Assembly: GCF_051401765.1 (NCBI RefSeq)
Contig: NW_027480464.1
Span: 1,302,001-1,366,000, forward strand
Direction of reading: 5' to 3'
DNA length: 64,000 nucleotides
Source of the DNA: Calliopsis andreniformis
Lineage: Eukaryota > Arthropoda > Insecta > Hymenoptera > Andrenidae
Shown here: in pieces, positions 39,626 through 52,968 of the stretch
How the letters are laid out: each line of letters opens with the position of its first letter
Numbering within the stretch: the first letter of the stretch is position 1
Notes under the pieces: generated by a model
Told to the model about the DNA's origin: nothing
The model's database searches: none
What the model saw: the letters and a program-made list of their open reading frames with translations, nothing else
Program-made: the position numbers and the translations under genes

Positions 39626-41239
39626 AATCCTCAATCCTCAATCATCAATCCTCAATATTCAATCCACAATACACAGTCTTCAATCCTCAATCCTCAAACC
39701 TCAATCCTCAATCCTCAATCCTCAGGAATCAATCCTCAATCTTCAATACTCAAACGTCAATCCTCAATCCGCAAATCTCGTACCTCAAACCTCAATCTTC
39801 AAACCTCAGTCCTCATACTCAATTCTCAATTCTCAATCCTCAATCCTCAATCCTCAATCTTCAATCCTCAATAATCAATCTCCAAACCTAGATCCTCAAT
39901 CCCCAATCCTCAATCCTTAATCCTCAGCCTTCAATCCTCAACCCCCAGTCCTCAATCTTCAATCCTCAATCCTCAATCCTCAATCCTCAATCCTCAATAC
40001 TCATTCTTCAATCCTCAATACCCAATCCTCAATACGCAATCCTCAATCTTCAATCCTCAAACCTCAATCCTCAATTCTCAATCCTCAATACTCAATCCGG
40101 AACCGTCAATCCTCAATCCCCAATCCTCAGTCTTCAATCCTCAATCCTCAATCCTCAATCCTCATTCTTCAATCCTCAATACCCAATCCTCAATACGCAA
40201 TCCTCAATCTTCATTCCTCAAACATCAATCTTCAATTCTCAATCCTCAATACTCAATCCTAAATCGTCAATCCTCAATCCTCAATTCTCAATCCTCAATC
40301 CTCAGTCCTCAGTCCTCAGACCTCAATCCTCAATCTTCAATCCTCAATACGCACTCTGCAATCCTCTATCCTCAATCCTCATTCCTCAATTCTCAATCCT
40401 CAATCCTCAGTCCTCAGTCTTCAAACCTCAACCCTCAACCCTCAGCCCTCATCCTCAATCCTCAATACTCAATCCTCAATCCTCAATCCTCAATCCTCAA
40501 TCCTCAATCCTCATTCTTCAATCCTCAATACTCAACATTCAATCCTCAATCCTCAGTCCTCAAACCTCAATTCTGAATCCTCAATACTCAATCTTCAATC
40601 CTCAATCATCAGTCCTCAATACTCAACTATCAGTCCTCAATTCTCAATACTCAATCCTCAATCCTTAATCTTCAATCCACAATACTCAATCTTCAATCCT
40701 CAGTCATCAATCCTCAATCCTCAGTGCTCAGTCCTGAATCCTCAATCCTCAACCCTCAATCTCCAATCCTCAATACGCACTCTGCAATCCTCTATCCTCA
40801 ATCCTCATTCCTCAATTCTCAATCCTCAATCCTCAGTCCTCAGTCTTCAAACCACAACCCTCAACCCTCAGCCCTCATCCTCAATCCTCAATACTCAATC
40901 CTCAATCCTCAATCCTCAATCCTCAATCCTCAATCCTCATTCTTCAATCCTCAATACCCAATCCTCAATCTTCAATCCTCAATCCTCAATCCTCAATCCT
41001 CAATTCTCAATCCTCAATCCTCAACACCCAATCCTAAAATCTTCAATCCTCAATCCTCAATCCTCAATTCTCAATCCTCAATCCTCAATCCTCAGACCTC
41101 AACCATCAACACTCAACCCTCAGTCCTCGTCCTCAATCCACAACACTCAATCCTCGATTCGCAATCTTCAATCATCAATACTCAATCTTCAATCCTCAAT
41201 CCTCAATCCTCAATAATCAAACCTCAATCCTCAATACAC

Positions 41240-41336
41240 AACTATCAATCCTCAATTCTCAATACTCCATAGAATATACTGAATTCTCAGGATTCAATAC
41301 TCAAACCTCAACCCTCAACCATCAGCCCTCATCCTC
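41240..41336 (+). repeat. Type B island, one arm mismatch
   Basis: TAGAAT is at 41,270. The left arm reads ATACTGA instead of ATCCTGA, leaving one mispair with TCAGGAT. CTCCATAGAAT precedes it. Confidence 0.86.
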
Positions 41337-41795
41337 AATCCTCAATCCTCAATCCTCAATCCTCAATATTCAATCCACAATACTCAATCTTCAATCCTCA
41401 ATCCTCAATGCTCAATCCTCAGTCCTCAACCCTCAGTGCTCATACTCAATTCGCAATTCTCAATCCTCAATCCTCAATCCTCAGTCTCCAATCCTCAATA
41501 ATCAATCTCAAATCCTAGATCCTCCATCCCCAATCCTCAATCCTTAATCCTCAGCCTTCAATCCTCAATCCCCAGTCCTCAATCTTCAATCATCAGTGCT
41601 CACTCCTCAATCCTCAATCCTCAGTCCTCAATCCTCAATCCTCAATCCTCAATCCTCAATCCTCAACCGTCAGTCCTCGTCCTCAATACTCAACACTCAA
41701 TCCTCAATCCACAATCTTCAATCCTCAATCCTCTGTCCTCAAACCTCAATTCTGAATCCTCAATCCTGAATCCTCAATCTTCAGCCCTCAGCCCT

Positions 41796-41936
41796 CAACA
41801 ATCAGTTGTCAAACCTCAATCCTCAATAGAATGTCATCAATTCACAGTTTTCAATACTCAATACTCAATCTGCAATCTTCAAATCTCTATCCACAAACAT
41901 CAATTCTCATCACTAAACCCTCAACACTCAGTCCCC
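41796..41936 (+). repeat. Type A island, A4
   Basis: TAGAAT is at 41,827, followed by GTCATC. The right half is complete and has CACTAAACCCTCAAC. Confidence 0.88.
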
Positions 41937-42543
41937 AATCCTTAATATTCAATCCTCAATCCTCAATCCTCAATCCTCAATCCACAATCCTCAACCTTCA
42001 ATCCTCAATACTCAATCTTCAATCCTCAATCCTCAATCCTCAATCCTCAATACTCAATCCTCGATCGTCAATCATCAATCCTCAATACTCAATCTTCAAT
42101 CCTCAATCCTCAATCCTCAATCCTCAGTCCTCATTCTTCAGTCCTCAATACCCAATCCTCAATCCTCAATCCTCAATCCTCAATCCTCAATTCTCAATCC
42201 TCAATTCTCAGTCCTCAGTCCTCAATCTTCAATCCTCAATAATCAATCTCCAATCCTAGATCCTCAATCCCCAATCCTCAATCCTTAATCCTCAGCATTC
42301 AATCCTCAATCCCCAGTCCTCAATCTTCAATCCTCAATGCTCAATCCTCAATCGTCAATCCTCAGTCCTCAATCCTCAATCCTCAATCCTCAATCCTCAA
42401 ACCACAATCCTCAACCGTCAGTCCTCGTCCTCGATACTCAACACTCAATCCTCAATCCTCAATCTTCAATCCTCAATCCTCTGTCCTCAAACCTCAATCC
42501 TGAAACCTCAATACTGAAGCCTCAATCTTCAGCCCTCAGTCCT

Positions 42544-42625
42544 CAACAATCAGTTGTCAAACCTCAACCCTCAATAGAATGTCATCAATTCACAGTTTTC
42601 AATACTCAATACACAATCTGCAATC
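42544..42625 (+). repeat. Type A island, A4, 3' half missing
   Basis: TAGAAT is at 42,575, with ATACACAATCTGC before the break and the CCACCATTC junction after it. Confidence 0.85.
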
Positions 42626-43125
42626 CTCAATCCTCAATCCTCAATCCTCAACCACCATTCTTCAATCCTCAATACCCAATCCTCAATACGCAATCCTCAA
42701 TCTTCAATCCTCAATCCTCAATCCTCAATTCTCAATCCTCAATACTCAATCCTCAACGGTCAATCCTCAATCCCCAATCCTCAATCCTCAATCCTCAATC
42801 CTCAATCCTCAATCCTCAATCCTCATTCTTCAATCCTCAATACCCAATCCTCAATCTTCAATCCTCAATCCTCAATCCTCAATCCTCAATTCTCAATCCT
42901 CAATCCTCAGCACCCAATCCTAAAATCTTCAATCCTCAATCCTCAATCCTCAATTCTCAATCCTCAATCCTCAATCCTCAGACCTCAACCATCAACACTC
43001 AACCCTCAGTCCTCGTCCTCAATCCACAACACTCAATCCTCGATTCGCAATCTTCAATCATCAATACTCAATCTTCAATCCTCAATCCTCAATCCTCAAT
43101 AATCAAACCTCAATCCTCAATACAC

Positions 43126-43222
43126 AACTATCAATCCTCAATTCTCAATACTCCATAGAATATACTGAATTCTCAGGATTCAATACTCAAACCTCAACCC
43201 TCAACCATCAGCCCTCATCCTC
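43126..43222 (+). repeat. Type B island, one arm mismatch
   Basis: TAGAAT is at 43,156, with the same ATACTGA arm as 41,270. The change predates the 1,886-bp duplication. Confidence 0.86.
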
Positions 43223-43681
43223 AATCCTCAATCCTCAATCCTCAATCCTCAATATTCAATCCACAATACTCAATCTTCAATCCTCAATCCTCAATGCTCA
43301 ATCCTCAGTCCTCAACCCTCAGTCCTCATACTCAATTCGCAATTCTCAATCCTCAATCCTCAATCCTCAGTCTCCAATCCTCAATAATCAATCTCAAATC
43401 CTAGATCCTCCATCCCCAATCCTCAATCCTTAATCCTCAGCCTTCAATCCTCAATCCCCAGTCCTCAATCTTCAATCATCAGTGCTCACTCCTCAATCCT
43501 CAATCCTCAGTCCTCAATCCTCAATCCTCAATCCTCAATCCTCAATCCTCAACCGTCAGTCCTCGTCCTCAATACTCAACACTCAATCCTCAATCCACAA
43601 TCTTCAATCCTCAATCCTCTGTCCTCAAACCTCAATTCTGAATCCTCAATCCTGAATCCTCAATCTTCAGCCCTCAGCCCT

Positions 43682-43822
43682 CAACAATCAGTTGTCAAAC
43701 CTCAATCCTCAATAGAATGTCATCAATTCACAGTTTTCAATTCTCAATACTCAATCTGCAATCTTCAAATCTCTATCCACAAACATCAATTCTCATCACT
43801 AAACCCTCAACACTCAGTCCCC
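43682..43822 (+). repeat. Type A island, A4
   Basis: TAGAAT is at 43,713. It differs from 41,827 by TTTTCAATTCTC for TTTTCAATACTC. Confidence 0.88.
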
Positions 43823-44422
43823 AATCCTTAATATTCAATCCTCAATCCTCAATCCTCAATCCACAATCCTCAACCTTCAATCCTCAATACTCAATCTTCA
43901 ATCCTCAATCCTCAATCCTCAATCCTCAATACTCAATCCTCGATCGTCAATCATCAATCCTCAATACTCAATCTTCAATCCTCAATCCTCAATCCTGAAT
44001 CCTCAGTCCTCATTCTTCAGTCCTCAATACCCAATCCTCAATCCTCAATCCTCAATCCTCAATCCTCAATTCTCAATCCTCAATCCTCAGTCCTCAGTCC
44101 TCAATCTTCAATCCTCAATAATCAATCTCCAATCCTAGATCCTCAATCCCCAATCCTCAATCCTTAATCCTCAGCATTCAATCCTCAATGCCCAGTCCTC
44201 AATCTTCAATCCTCAATGCTCAATCCTCAATCGTCAATCCTCAGTCCTCAATCCTCAATCCTCAATCCTCAATCCTCAAACCACAATCCTCAACCGTCAG
44301 TCCTCGTCCTCGATACTCAACACTCAATCCTCAATCCTCAATCTTCAATCCTCAATCCTCTGTCCTCAAACCTCAATCCTGAATCCTCAATACTGAAGCC
44401 TCAATCTTCAGCCCACAGTCCT

Positions 44423-44504
44423 CAACAATCAGTTGTCAAACCTCAACCCTCAATAGAATGTCATCAATTCACAGTTTTCAATACTCAATACTCAATCTGC
44501 AATC
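44423..44504 (+). repeat. Type A island, A4, 3' half missing
   Basis: TAGAAT is at 44,454. Upstream is CAGCCCACAGTCC, and downstream the junction reads CAGCCACCATTC rather than CAACCACCATTC. Confidence 0.85.
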
Positions 44505-45654
44505 CTCAATCCTCAATCCTCAATCCTCAGCCACCATTCTTCAATCCTCAATACCCAATCCTCAATACGCAATCCTCAATCTTCAATCCTCAATCCTCAA
44601 TCCTCAATTCTCAATCCTCAATACTCAATCCTCAACGGTCAATCCTCAATCCCCAATCCTCAATCCTCAATCCTCAATCCTCAATCCACAGACCTCAATC
44701 CTCAACCTTCAATCCACAATACTCAATCTTCAATCCTCAATCCTCAATCCTGAATCCTCAATCCTCATTCTTCAATCCTCAACACCCAATACTCAATCTT
44801 CAATCCTCAATCCTCAATCCTCAATTCTCAATCCTCAATCCTCAATCCTCAGACCTCAAACATCAATACTCAACCCTCAGTCCTCGTCCTCAATCCACAA
44901 CACTCAATCCTCGATCCTCAACCTTCAATTCTCAATACTCAATCTTCAATCCTCAATCCTCAATCCTCAGTAATCAATCCTCAATCTACAATACTCAATC
45001 GTCAATCCTCAGTCCTCAATTCTCAATCCTCAATACTCAATCCTCAATCGTCAATGCTCAATCCCCAATCCTCAATCCTCAATCCTCAATCCTCAATCCA
45101 CAGACCTCAATCCTCAACCTTCAATCCACAATACTCAATCTCCAATCCTCAATCCTCAATCCTCAATACTCAATTCTCAATCCTCAATCCTCAATCCTCA
45201 GACCTCAAACATCAATACTCAACCCTCAGTCCTCGTCCTCAATCCACAACGCTCAATCCTCGATCCTCAACCTTCAATCCTCAATACTCAATCTTCAATC
45301 CTCAATCCTCAATCCTCAATCCTCAATCCTCATTCTTCAATCCTCAACACCCAATACTCAATCTTCAATCCTCAATCCTCAATCCTCAATTCACAATCCT
45401 CGTTCCTCAAACCTCAATCTTCAAACCTCAGTCCTCATACTCAATTCTCAATTCTCAATCCTCAATCCTCAATCCCCAATCTTCAATCTTCAGTAATCAA
45501 TCTCCAATCCTAGATCCTCAATCCCCAATCCTCAATCCTTAATCCTCAGTCTTCAATCCTCGATCCCCAGTCCTCAATCTTCAATCCTCAATGCTCTATC
45601 CTCAATCCTCAATCCTCAGTCCTCAATCCTCAATCCTCAATCCTCAATCCTCAA

Positions 45655-47235
45655 TCCTCAATCCTCAATACTCAATCCTCAATCCTCAGTCCTCAAACCT
45701 CAAACCTCAACCTTGAATCCTCAATACTCAACCTTCAAACCTCCGTCCTCAATCCACAAACCTCAATCCTCAATCCTCAATCTTCAATCATCTATATTCA
45801 ATCTTCAATCCTCAATCCTCAATCCTCAATCCTCAATACTCAACCCTCAATCTTCAATCCTCAATACTCAATCTTCAATCCTCAATCCTCAATACTCAAT
45901 CCTCCATCCCCAATCTTCAATCCTCAATACCCAATCCTCAATCTTCAATCCTCAATCCTCAATCCTCAGTTCGCAATCCTCAATCCTCAATCCTCAGACC
46001 TCGGGCATCAATACTCAACCCTCAGTCCTCGTCCTCAATCCACAACCCTCAATCCTCAATCCTCAATCTTCATTCATCAATATTCAACCTTCTATCCTCA
46101 ATCCTCAATCCTCAATCCTCAATCCTCAATGTTCAACCCTCAACACCCAATCCTCAATCTTCAATCCTCAATCCTCAATCCTCAATCCTCAATCCTCAAT
46201 CCTCAATCCTCTGTCCTCAAACCTCAATCCTGAATCCTCAATACTCAATCTTCAATCCTCAATCCTCAATCCTCATGCCTCGATTCTCAATCCACGATCG
46301 CCAATCATCAATCCTCAATACTCAATCTTCAATCCTTGATCCTCAATCCTCAATCCTCAGTCCTCGTTCTTCAATCCTCAATCTTCAATCATCAATACTC
46401 AATCTTCAATCCTCAATCCTCAATCTTCAATCCTCAATCCTCAATTCTCTCTCCTCAATACACACTCCACAATTGTCAATCCTCAATCCCCAATCCACAT
46501 TCTTGAACCCTCAATCCTCAATCCTCAATCCTCAACCCTCAATCTTCAATCCTCAATACTCAATCTTCAATCCTGAATCCTCAATCCTCAATCCTCAATG
46601 CTCAATACTCAATCCTCAATACTCAACCCTCAATCTTCAATCCTCAAAACTCAATCTGCAATCCTCAATCCTCAAACCTCAATCCTCAACCCTCATTCTT
46701 CAATCCTCAATACCCAATCCTCAATACCCAATCCTCAATCTTCAATCCTCAATCCTGAATCCTCAATTCTCAATCCTCAATCCTCAATCCACAGACCTCA
46801 ATCCTCAACCTTCAATCCTCAATACTCAATCTTCATTCCTCAATCCTCAATCCTCAATCCTCAATCCTCATTCTTCAACCCTCAACACCCAATCCTCAAT
46901 CTTCAATCCTCAATGCTCAATCCTCAATACTCAAACGTCAATCCTCAATACTCAAATATCAATCCTCAATTCTCAATACTCAATAGAATATCCTGAATTC
47001 TCAGGATTCAATACTCAAGCCTCAACCCTCAACCCTCAGCCCTCATCCTCAATCCTCAATCCTCATTCCTCAATCCTCAATATTCAATCCACAATACTCA
47101 GTCTTCAATCCTCAATCCTCAATCCTCAATCCTCAATCCTCAATCCTCAACCCTCATTCTTCAATCCTCAATACCCAATCCTCAATCTTCAATCCTCAAT
47201 CCTCAATCCTCAATTCTCAATCCTCAATCCTCAAT
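45655..47235 (+). repeat. 1.6 kb block shared with 56,404-57,984
   Basis: The offset is constant at 10,749, including the B island (46,984 and 57,733). A shorter third copy of the right part is at 52.8-53.76 kb (B island 53,502, offset 6,518). The paired differences are few, such as CTCAAATATC before the island here against CTCAACTATC there. Confidence 0.87.
46954..47050 (+). repeat. Type B island with perfect inverted repeat
   Basis: TAGAAT is at 46,984, with the inverted repeat at 46,990-47,007. It is preceded by AAATATC and followed by CTCAAGCCTC. Confidence 0.88.
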
Positions 47236-47593
47236 CCGCAGACCTCAAGCATGAATATTCAACCCTCAGTCCTCGTCCTCAATCCACAAACCTCAATCCT
47301 CAATCCTGAATCTTCATTCCTCAATCCTCTGTCCTCAATCCTCAACCCTCACACTTCAATCCTCAATACCCAATCCTCAATCTTCAATCATCAGCGCTCA
47401 CTCCTCAATCCTCAATCCTCAGTCCTCAATCCTCAATCCTCAATCCTCAATCCTCAATCCTCAACCTTCAGTCCTCGTCCTCAATACTCAACACTCAATC
47501 CTCAATCCACAATCTTCAATCCTCAATCCTCTGTCCTCAAACCTCAATTCTGAATCCTCAATCCTGAATCCTCAATCTTCAGCCCTCAGCCCT

Positions 47594-47734
47594 CAACAAT
47601 CAGTTGTCAAACCTCAAGCCTCAATAGAATGTCATCAATTCACAGTTTTCAATACTCAATACTCAATCTGCAATCTTCAAATCTCTATCCACAAACATCA
47701 ATTCTCATCACTAAACCCTCAACACTCAGTCCCC
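47594..47734 (+). repeat. Type A island, A4
   Basis: TAGAAT is at 47,625, with AAACCTCAAGCCTC just upstream as a private change. Confidence 0.88.
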
Positions 47735-48329
47735 AATCCTCAATATTCAATCCTCAATCCTCAATCCTCAATCCACAATCCTCAACCTTCAATCCTCAAT
47801 ACTCAATCTTCAATCCTCAATCCTCAACCCTCAATCCTCAATACTCAATCCTCGATCGTCAATCATCAATCCTCAATACTCAATCTTCAATCCTCAATCC
47901 TCAATCCTCAATCCTCAGTCCTCATTCTTCAGTCCTCAATACCCAATCCTCAATCCTCAATCCTCAATCCTCAATCCTCAATTCTCAATCCTCAATCCTC
48001 AATCCTCAGACCTCGAACATCAATACTCAACCCTCAGCCCTCGTTCTCAATCCACAACACTCAATCCTCGATCCTCAACCTTCAATTCTCAATACTCAAT
48101 CCTCAGTAATCAATCCTCAATCTTCAATACTCAATCGTCAATCCTCCGTCCTCAATCCTCAATCCGCAATCCTCGTTCCTCAAACCTCAATCTTCAAACC
48201 TCAGTCCTCATACTCAATTCTCAATTCTCAATCCTCAATCCTCAATCCCCAATCTTCAATCTTCAGTAATCAATCTCCAATCCTAGATCCTCAATCCCCA
48301 ATCCTCAATCCTTAATCCTCAGCCATCAA

Positions 48330-51300
48330 TCCTCGATCCCCAGTCCTCAATCTTCAATCCTCAATGCTCTATCCTCAATCCTCAATCCTCAGTCCTCAAT
48401 CCTCAGTCTTCAATCCTCAATCCTCAATCCTCAATCCTCAATCCTCATTCTTCAATCCTCAATACCCAATCCTCAATCTTCAATCCTCTATCCTCAATCC
48501 TCAATTCTCAATCCTCAATACTCAATATTCAATCCTGAATAAACAATCCTCAATCTTCAATCCTCAATCCTTGATCCTCAATTCTCAATCCTCAATCCTC
48601 AATCCTCAGACCTCAAACATCAATACTCAACCCTCAGTCCTCGTCCTCAATCCACAACAATCAATCCTCAATCCTCATTCTTCAATCATCAATATTCAAT
48701 CTCCAGTCCTCAATCCTCAATCCTCAATCCTCAATCCTCAATCCTCAATGTTCAATCCGCAATACCCAATCCTCAATACTCAATCCTCAATCCTCAATCC
48801 TCAATCCTCAATCCTCAATCCTCAATACTCAATCCTCAATCCTCAGTCCTCAAACCTCAAACCTCAACCTTGAATCCTCAATACTCAACCTTCAAACCTC
48901 CGTCCTCAATCCTCAACCCTCAATCCTCAATCCTCAATCGTCAGGCTTCAATCCTCAATACTCAATTTCAATCCTCAATCCTCAATCCTCATACCTCAAT
49001 ACTCACTCTTCAATCCTCAATACCCAATCCTCAATCTTCAATCCTCAATCCTCAATCCTCAATACTCAATCCTCAATCCTCAGTCCTCAGTCCTCAAATC
49101 TCAATCCTCAACCCTCAGCCCTCATCCTCAATCCTCAATCCTCAATCTTCAACCCTCAATCCTCAATCCTCAATCCTCAATCGGCTGTCTTCAATCATCA
49201 ATACTCAATCTTCAATTCTCAATCCCCAATCCTCAATCCTCAATCCTCATTCTTCAATCCTCAATCCTCAATCCTCAATTCTCAATCCTCAATCCTCAAT
49301 ACCCAATCCTCAATCTTCAATCTTCAACCCTCAATCCTCAATTCTCAATCCTCAGTCCTCAGTCCTCAGACATCAAACCTCAATCCTCACCCTCAGCCCT
49401 CACCCTCAATCCTCAATCCTCAATACTCAATCCTCAATATTCAATCCACAATACTCAGTCTTCAATCCTCAATCCTCAATCCTCAATCCTCAATCCTCAA
49501 TCCTCAGTAATCAATCCTCAGTCTTCAATACTCAATCGTCAATCCTCAGTCCTCAATCCTCAATCCGCAATCCTCGTTCCTCAAACCTCAATCTTCAAAC
49601 CTCAGTCCTCATACTCAATTCTCAATTCTCAATCCTCAATCCTCAATCCTCAATCTTCAATCCTCTTTACTCAATGCACAATCCTCAATCCTCAATCCTC
49701 AATCCTCAATACTCAATCTTCAATCCTCAATACTCAATCTTCAATACTTAATCCTCGACCCTCATTCTACAATCGTCAATACCCAATACTCAATCTTCAA
49801 TCCTCAATCCTCAATCCTCAATTCTAAATACTCAGTCCTCAATCCTTAATCCTCAGCCTTCAATCCTCGATCCCCAGTCCTCAATCTTCAATCGTCAATG
49901 CTCTATCCTCAATCCTCAATCCTCAGTCCTCAATCCTCAATCCTCAATCCTCAAACCTCAATCCTCAACCGTCAGTCCTCGTCCTCAATACTCAACACTC
50001 AATCCTCAATCCTCAATCTTCAATCCTCAATTCTCAATATTCAATCCTGAATCCTCAATCCTCAATCCTCAGTCTTCAATCCTCAATCCTCAATCCTCAA
50101 TCCTCAATCCTCATTCTTCAATCCTCAATACCCAATCCTCAATCTTCAATCCTCTATCCTGAATCCTCAATTCTCAATCCTCAATCCTCAGTATTCAATC
50201 CTCAATAAACAATCCTCAATCTTCAATCCTCAATCCTCGATCCTCAATTCTCAATCCTCAATCCTCAATCCTCAGACCTCAAACATCAATTCTCAACCCT
50301 CAGTCCTCGTCCTCAATCCACAACAATCAATCCTCAATCCTCATTCTTCAATCATCAATATTCAATCTTCAGTCCTCAATCCTCAATCCTCAATCCTCAA
50401 TCCTCAATCCTCAATGTTCAATCCGCAATACCCAATCCTCAATACTCAATCCTCAATCCTCAATCCTGAATCCTCAATCCTCAATACTCAATCCTCAATC
50501 CTCAGTCCTCAAACCTCAAACCTCAACCTTGAATCCTCAATACTCAACCTTCAAACCTCCGTCCTCAATCCTCAACCCTCAATCCTCAATCCTCAATCGT
50601 CAGGCTTCAATCCTCAATACTCAATTTCAATCCTCAATCCTCAATCCTCATTCCTCAATACTCACTCTTCAATCCTCAATACCAAATCCTCAATCTTCAA
50701 TCCTCAATCCTCAATCCTCAATACTCAATCCTCAATCCTCAGTCCTCAGTCCTCAAATCTCAATCCTCAAGCCTCAGCCCTCATCGTCAATCCTCAATCC
50801 TCAATCTTCAACCCTCAATCCTCAATCCTCAATCCTCAATCCTCAATCCTCAATCCACAGACCTCAATCCTCAACCTTCAATCCACAATACTCAATCTTC
50901 AATCCTCAATCCTCAATCCTGAATCCTCAATCCTCATTCTTCAATCCTCAACACCCAATACTCAATCTTCAATCCTCAATCCTCAATCCTCAATTCTCAA
51001 TCCTCAATCCTCAATCCTCAGACCTCAAACATCAATACTCAACCCTCAGTCCTCGTCCTCAATCCACAACACTCAATCCTCGATCCTCAACCTTCAATTC
51101 TCAATACTCAATCTTCAATCCTCAATCCTCAATCCTCAGTAATCAATCCTCAATCTACAATACTCAATCGTCAATCCTCAGTCCTCAATTCTCAATCCTC
51201 AATACTCAATCCTCAATCGTCAATACTCAATCCCCAATCCTCAATCCTCAATCCTCAATCCTCAATCCACAGACCTCAATCCTCAACCTTCAATCCACAA

Positions 51301-51950
51301 TACTCAATCTCCAATCCTCAATCCTCAATCCTCAATACTCAATTCTCAATCCTCAACCCTCAATCCTCAGACCTCAAACATCAATACTCAACCCTCAGTC
51401 CTCGTCCTCAATCCACAACACTCAATCCTCGATCCTCAACCTTCAATCCTCAATACTCAATCTTCAATCCTCAATCCTCAATCCTCAATCCTCAATCCTC
51501 ATTCTTCAATCCTCAACACCCAATACTCAATCTTCAATCCTCAATCCTCAATCCTCAATTCACAATCCTCAATCCTCAATACTCAAACCTCAATCCTCAA
51601 TACTCAACTATCAATCCTCAATTCTCAATACTCAATAGAATATCCTGAATTCTCAGGATTCAATACTTAAACCACAACCCTCAACCCTCAGCCCTCATCC
51701 TCAATCCTCAATCCTCAATCCTCAATCCTCAATATTCAGTCCACAATACTCAGTCTTCAATCCTCAATCCTCAATCCTCAATCCTCAATCCTCAATCCTG
51801 AATCCTCAGTAATCAATCCTCAATCTTCAATACTCAATCGTCAATCCTCAGTCCTCAATCCTCAATCCACAATCCTCGTTCCTCAAACCTCAATCTTCAA
51901 ACATCAGTCCTCATACTCAATTCTCAATTCTCAATCCTCAATCCTCAATC
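48330..51950 (+). repeat. Two adjacent related blocks without A islands
   Basis: The string GTTCAATCCGCAATACCC marks the same point at 48,748 and 50,414, and again at 25,011, 55,092 and 56,347. The phase-shifting ACTCAATTTCAATCC follows it by about 200 bases each time. Between A4 islands 47,625 and 52,585 no type A island was found, one of the longest island-free gaps in the window. Confidence 0.75.
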
Positions 51951-52442
51951 CCCAATCTTCAATCTTCAGTAATCAATCTCCAATCCTAGATCCTCAATCC
52001 CCAATCCTCAATCCTTAATCCTCAGCCTTCAATCCTCGATCCCCAATCCTCAATCTTCAATCCTCAATGCTCTATCCTCAATCCTCAATCCTCAGTCCTC
52101 AATCCTCAATCCTCAATCCTCAAACCTCAATCCTCAACCGTCAGTCCTCGTCCTCAATACTCAACACTCAATCCTCAATCCTCAATCGTCAATCCTCAAT
52201 TCTCAATATTCAATCCTGAATCCTCAATCCTCAATCCTCAATCCTCAATCCTCAATCCTCATTCTTCAATCCTCAATACCCAATCCTCAATCTTCAATCC
52301 TCTATCCTCAATCCTCAATTCTCAATCCTCAATCCTCAATATTCAATCCTCAATAAACAATCCTCAATCTTCAATCCTCAATCCTCGATCCTCAATTCTC
52401 AATCCTCAATCCTCAATCCTCAGACCTCAAACATCAATACTC
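50835..52442 (+). repeat. Second copy of the 23,290-24,890 block
   Basis: The copy includes the B island at 51,636 and type C marker at 51,984. It ends abruptly at about 52,442, where the next base run matches 26,128 instead of 24,890. Confidence 0.8.
51606..51702 (+). repeat. Type B island with perfect inverted repeat
   Basis: TAGAAT is at 51,636, with the inverted repeat at 51,642-51,659. It carries the ACTTAAACCACAACC flank. Confidence 0.88.
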
Positions 52443-52968
52443 AATCGTCTATCCTCAATCTTCAGACCTCAAACATCAATATCCAACCCTCAGTCCTCAA
52501 ACCTCAATCCTGAATCCTCAATACTGAATCCTCAATCTTGAGCCCTCAGTCCTCAACAATCAGTTGTCAAACCTCAATCCTCAATAGAATGTCGTCAACT
52601 CACAGTTTTCAATACTGAATACTCAATCTGCAATCTTCAAATCTCTATCCACAAACATCAATTCTCATCACTCAACCCTCAACACTCAGTCCCCAATCCT
52701 CAATATTCAATCCTCAATCCTCAATCCTCAATCCACAATCCTCAACCTTCAATCCTCAATACTCAATTTTCAATCCTCAATCCTCAATCCTCAATCCTCG
52801 ATTCTCAATCCACGATCGCCAATCATCAATCCTCAATACTCAATCTTCAATCCTTGATCCTCAATCCTCAATCCTCAGTCCTCGTTCTTCAATCCTCAAT
52901 CTTCAATCATCAATACTCAACCTTCAATCCTCAATCCTCAATCTTCAATCCTCAATCCTCAATTCTCA
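52439..52968 (+). repeat. Second copy of the 26,128-26,656 block
   Basis: The copy starts at TCGTCTATCCTCAATCTTC and contains the A4 island at 52,585. About 1.24 kb that separates the two source blocks at 24.9-26.1 kb is missing here. Confidence 0.8.
52554..52694 (+). repeat. Type A island, A4
   Basis: TAGAAT is at 52,585, with the GTCGTCAACTCAC form also seen at 26,274. Confidence 0.87.

Larger units (their letters stand above)
38365..40330 (+). repeat. Third copy of the 17,366-19,331 block
   Basis: The offset is 20,999 from copy 1 and 17,702 from copy 2 of the 3,297-bp repeat. The A3-to-B spacing is 677 in all three. This copy shows more differences (for example GGAACCGTC near 40,100 and AACATCAATC near 40,222), so it is older than the tandem pair. 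It breaks off near 40,330. Confidence 0.85.
40890..42775 (+). repeat. 1,886-bp tandem duplication, copy 1
   Basis: This copy holds a B island with TACTGAATTC (41,270), a type C marker (41,513), an A4 island (41,827), a type C marker (42,254) and a shortened A4 island (42,575). The matching string CACCCAATCCTAAAATC is at 41,030 and 42,916. The step is not a multiple of seven. Confidence 0.87.
42776..44655 (+). repeat. 1,886-bp tandem duplication, copy 2
   Basis: Islands lie at 43,156 (B), 43,713 (A4) and 44,454 (shortened A4). After 43,713 the offset falls to 1,879, a loss of one heptamer. To the right it continues into sequence like that after the shortened A4 island at 23,079. Confidence 0.87.
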
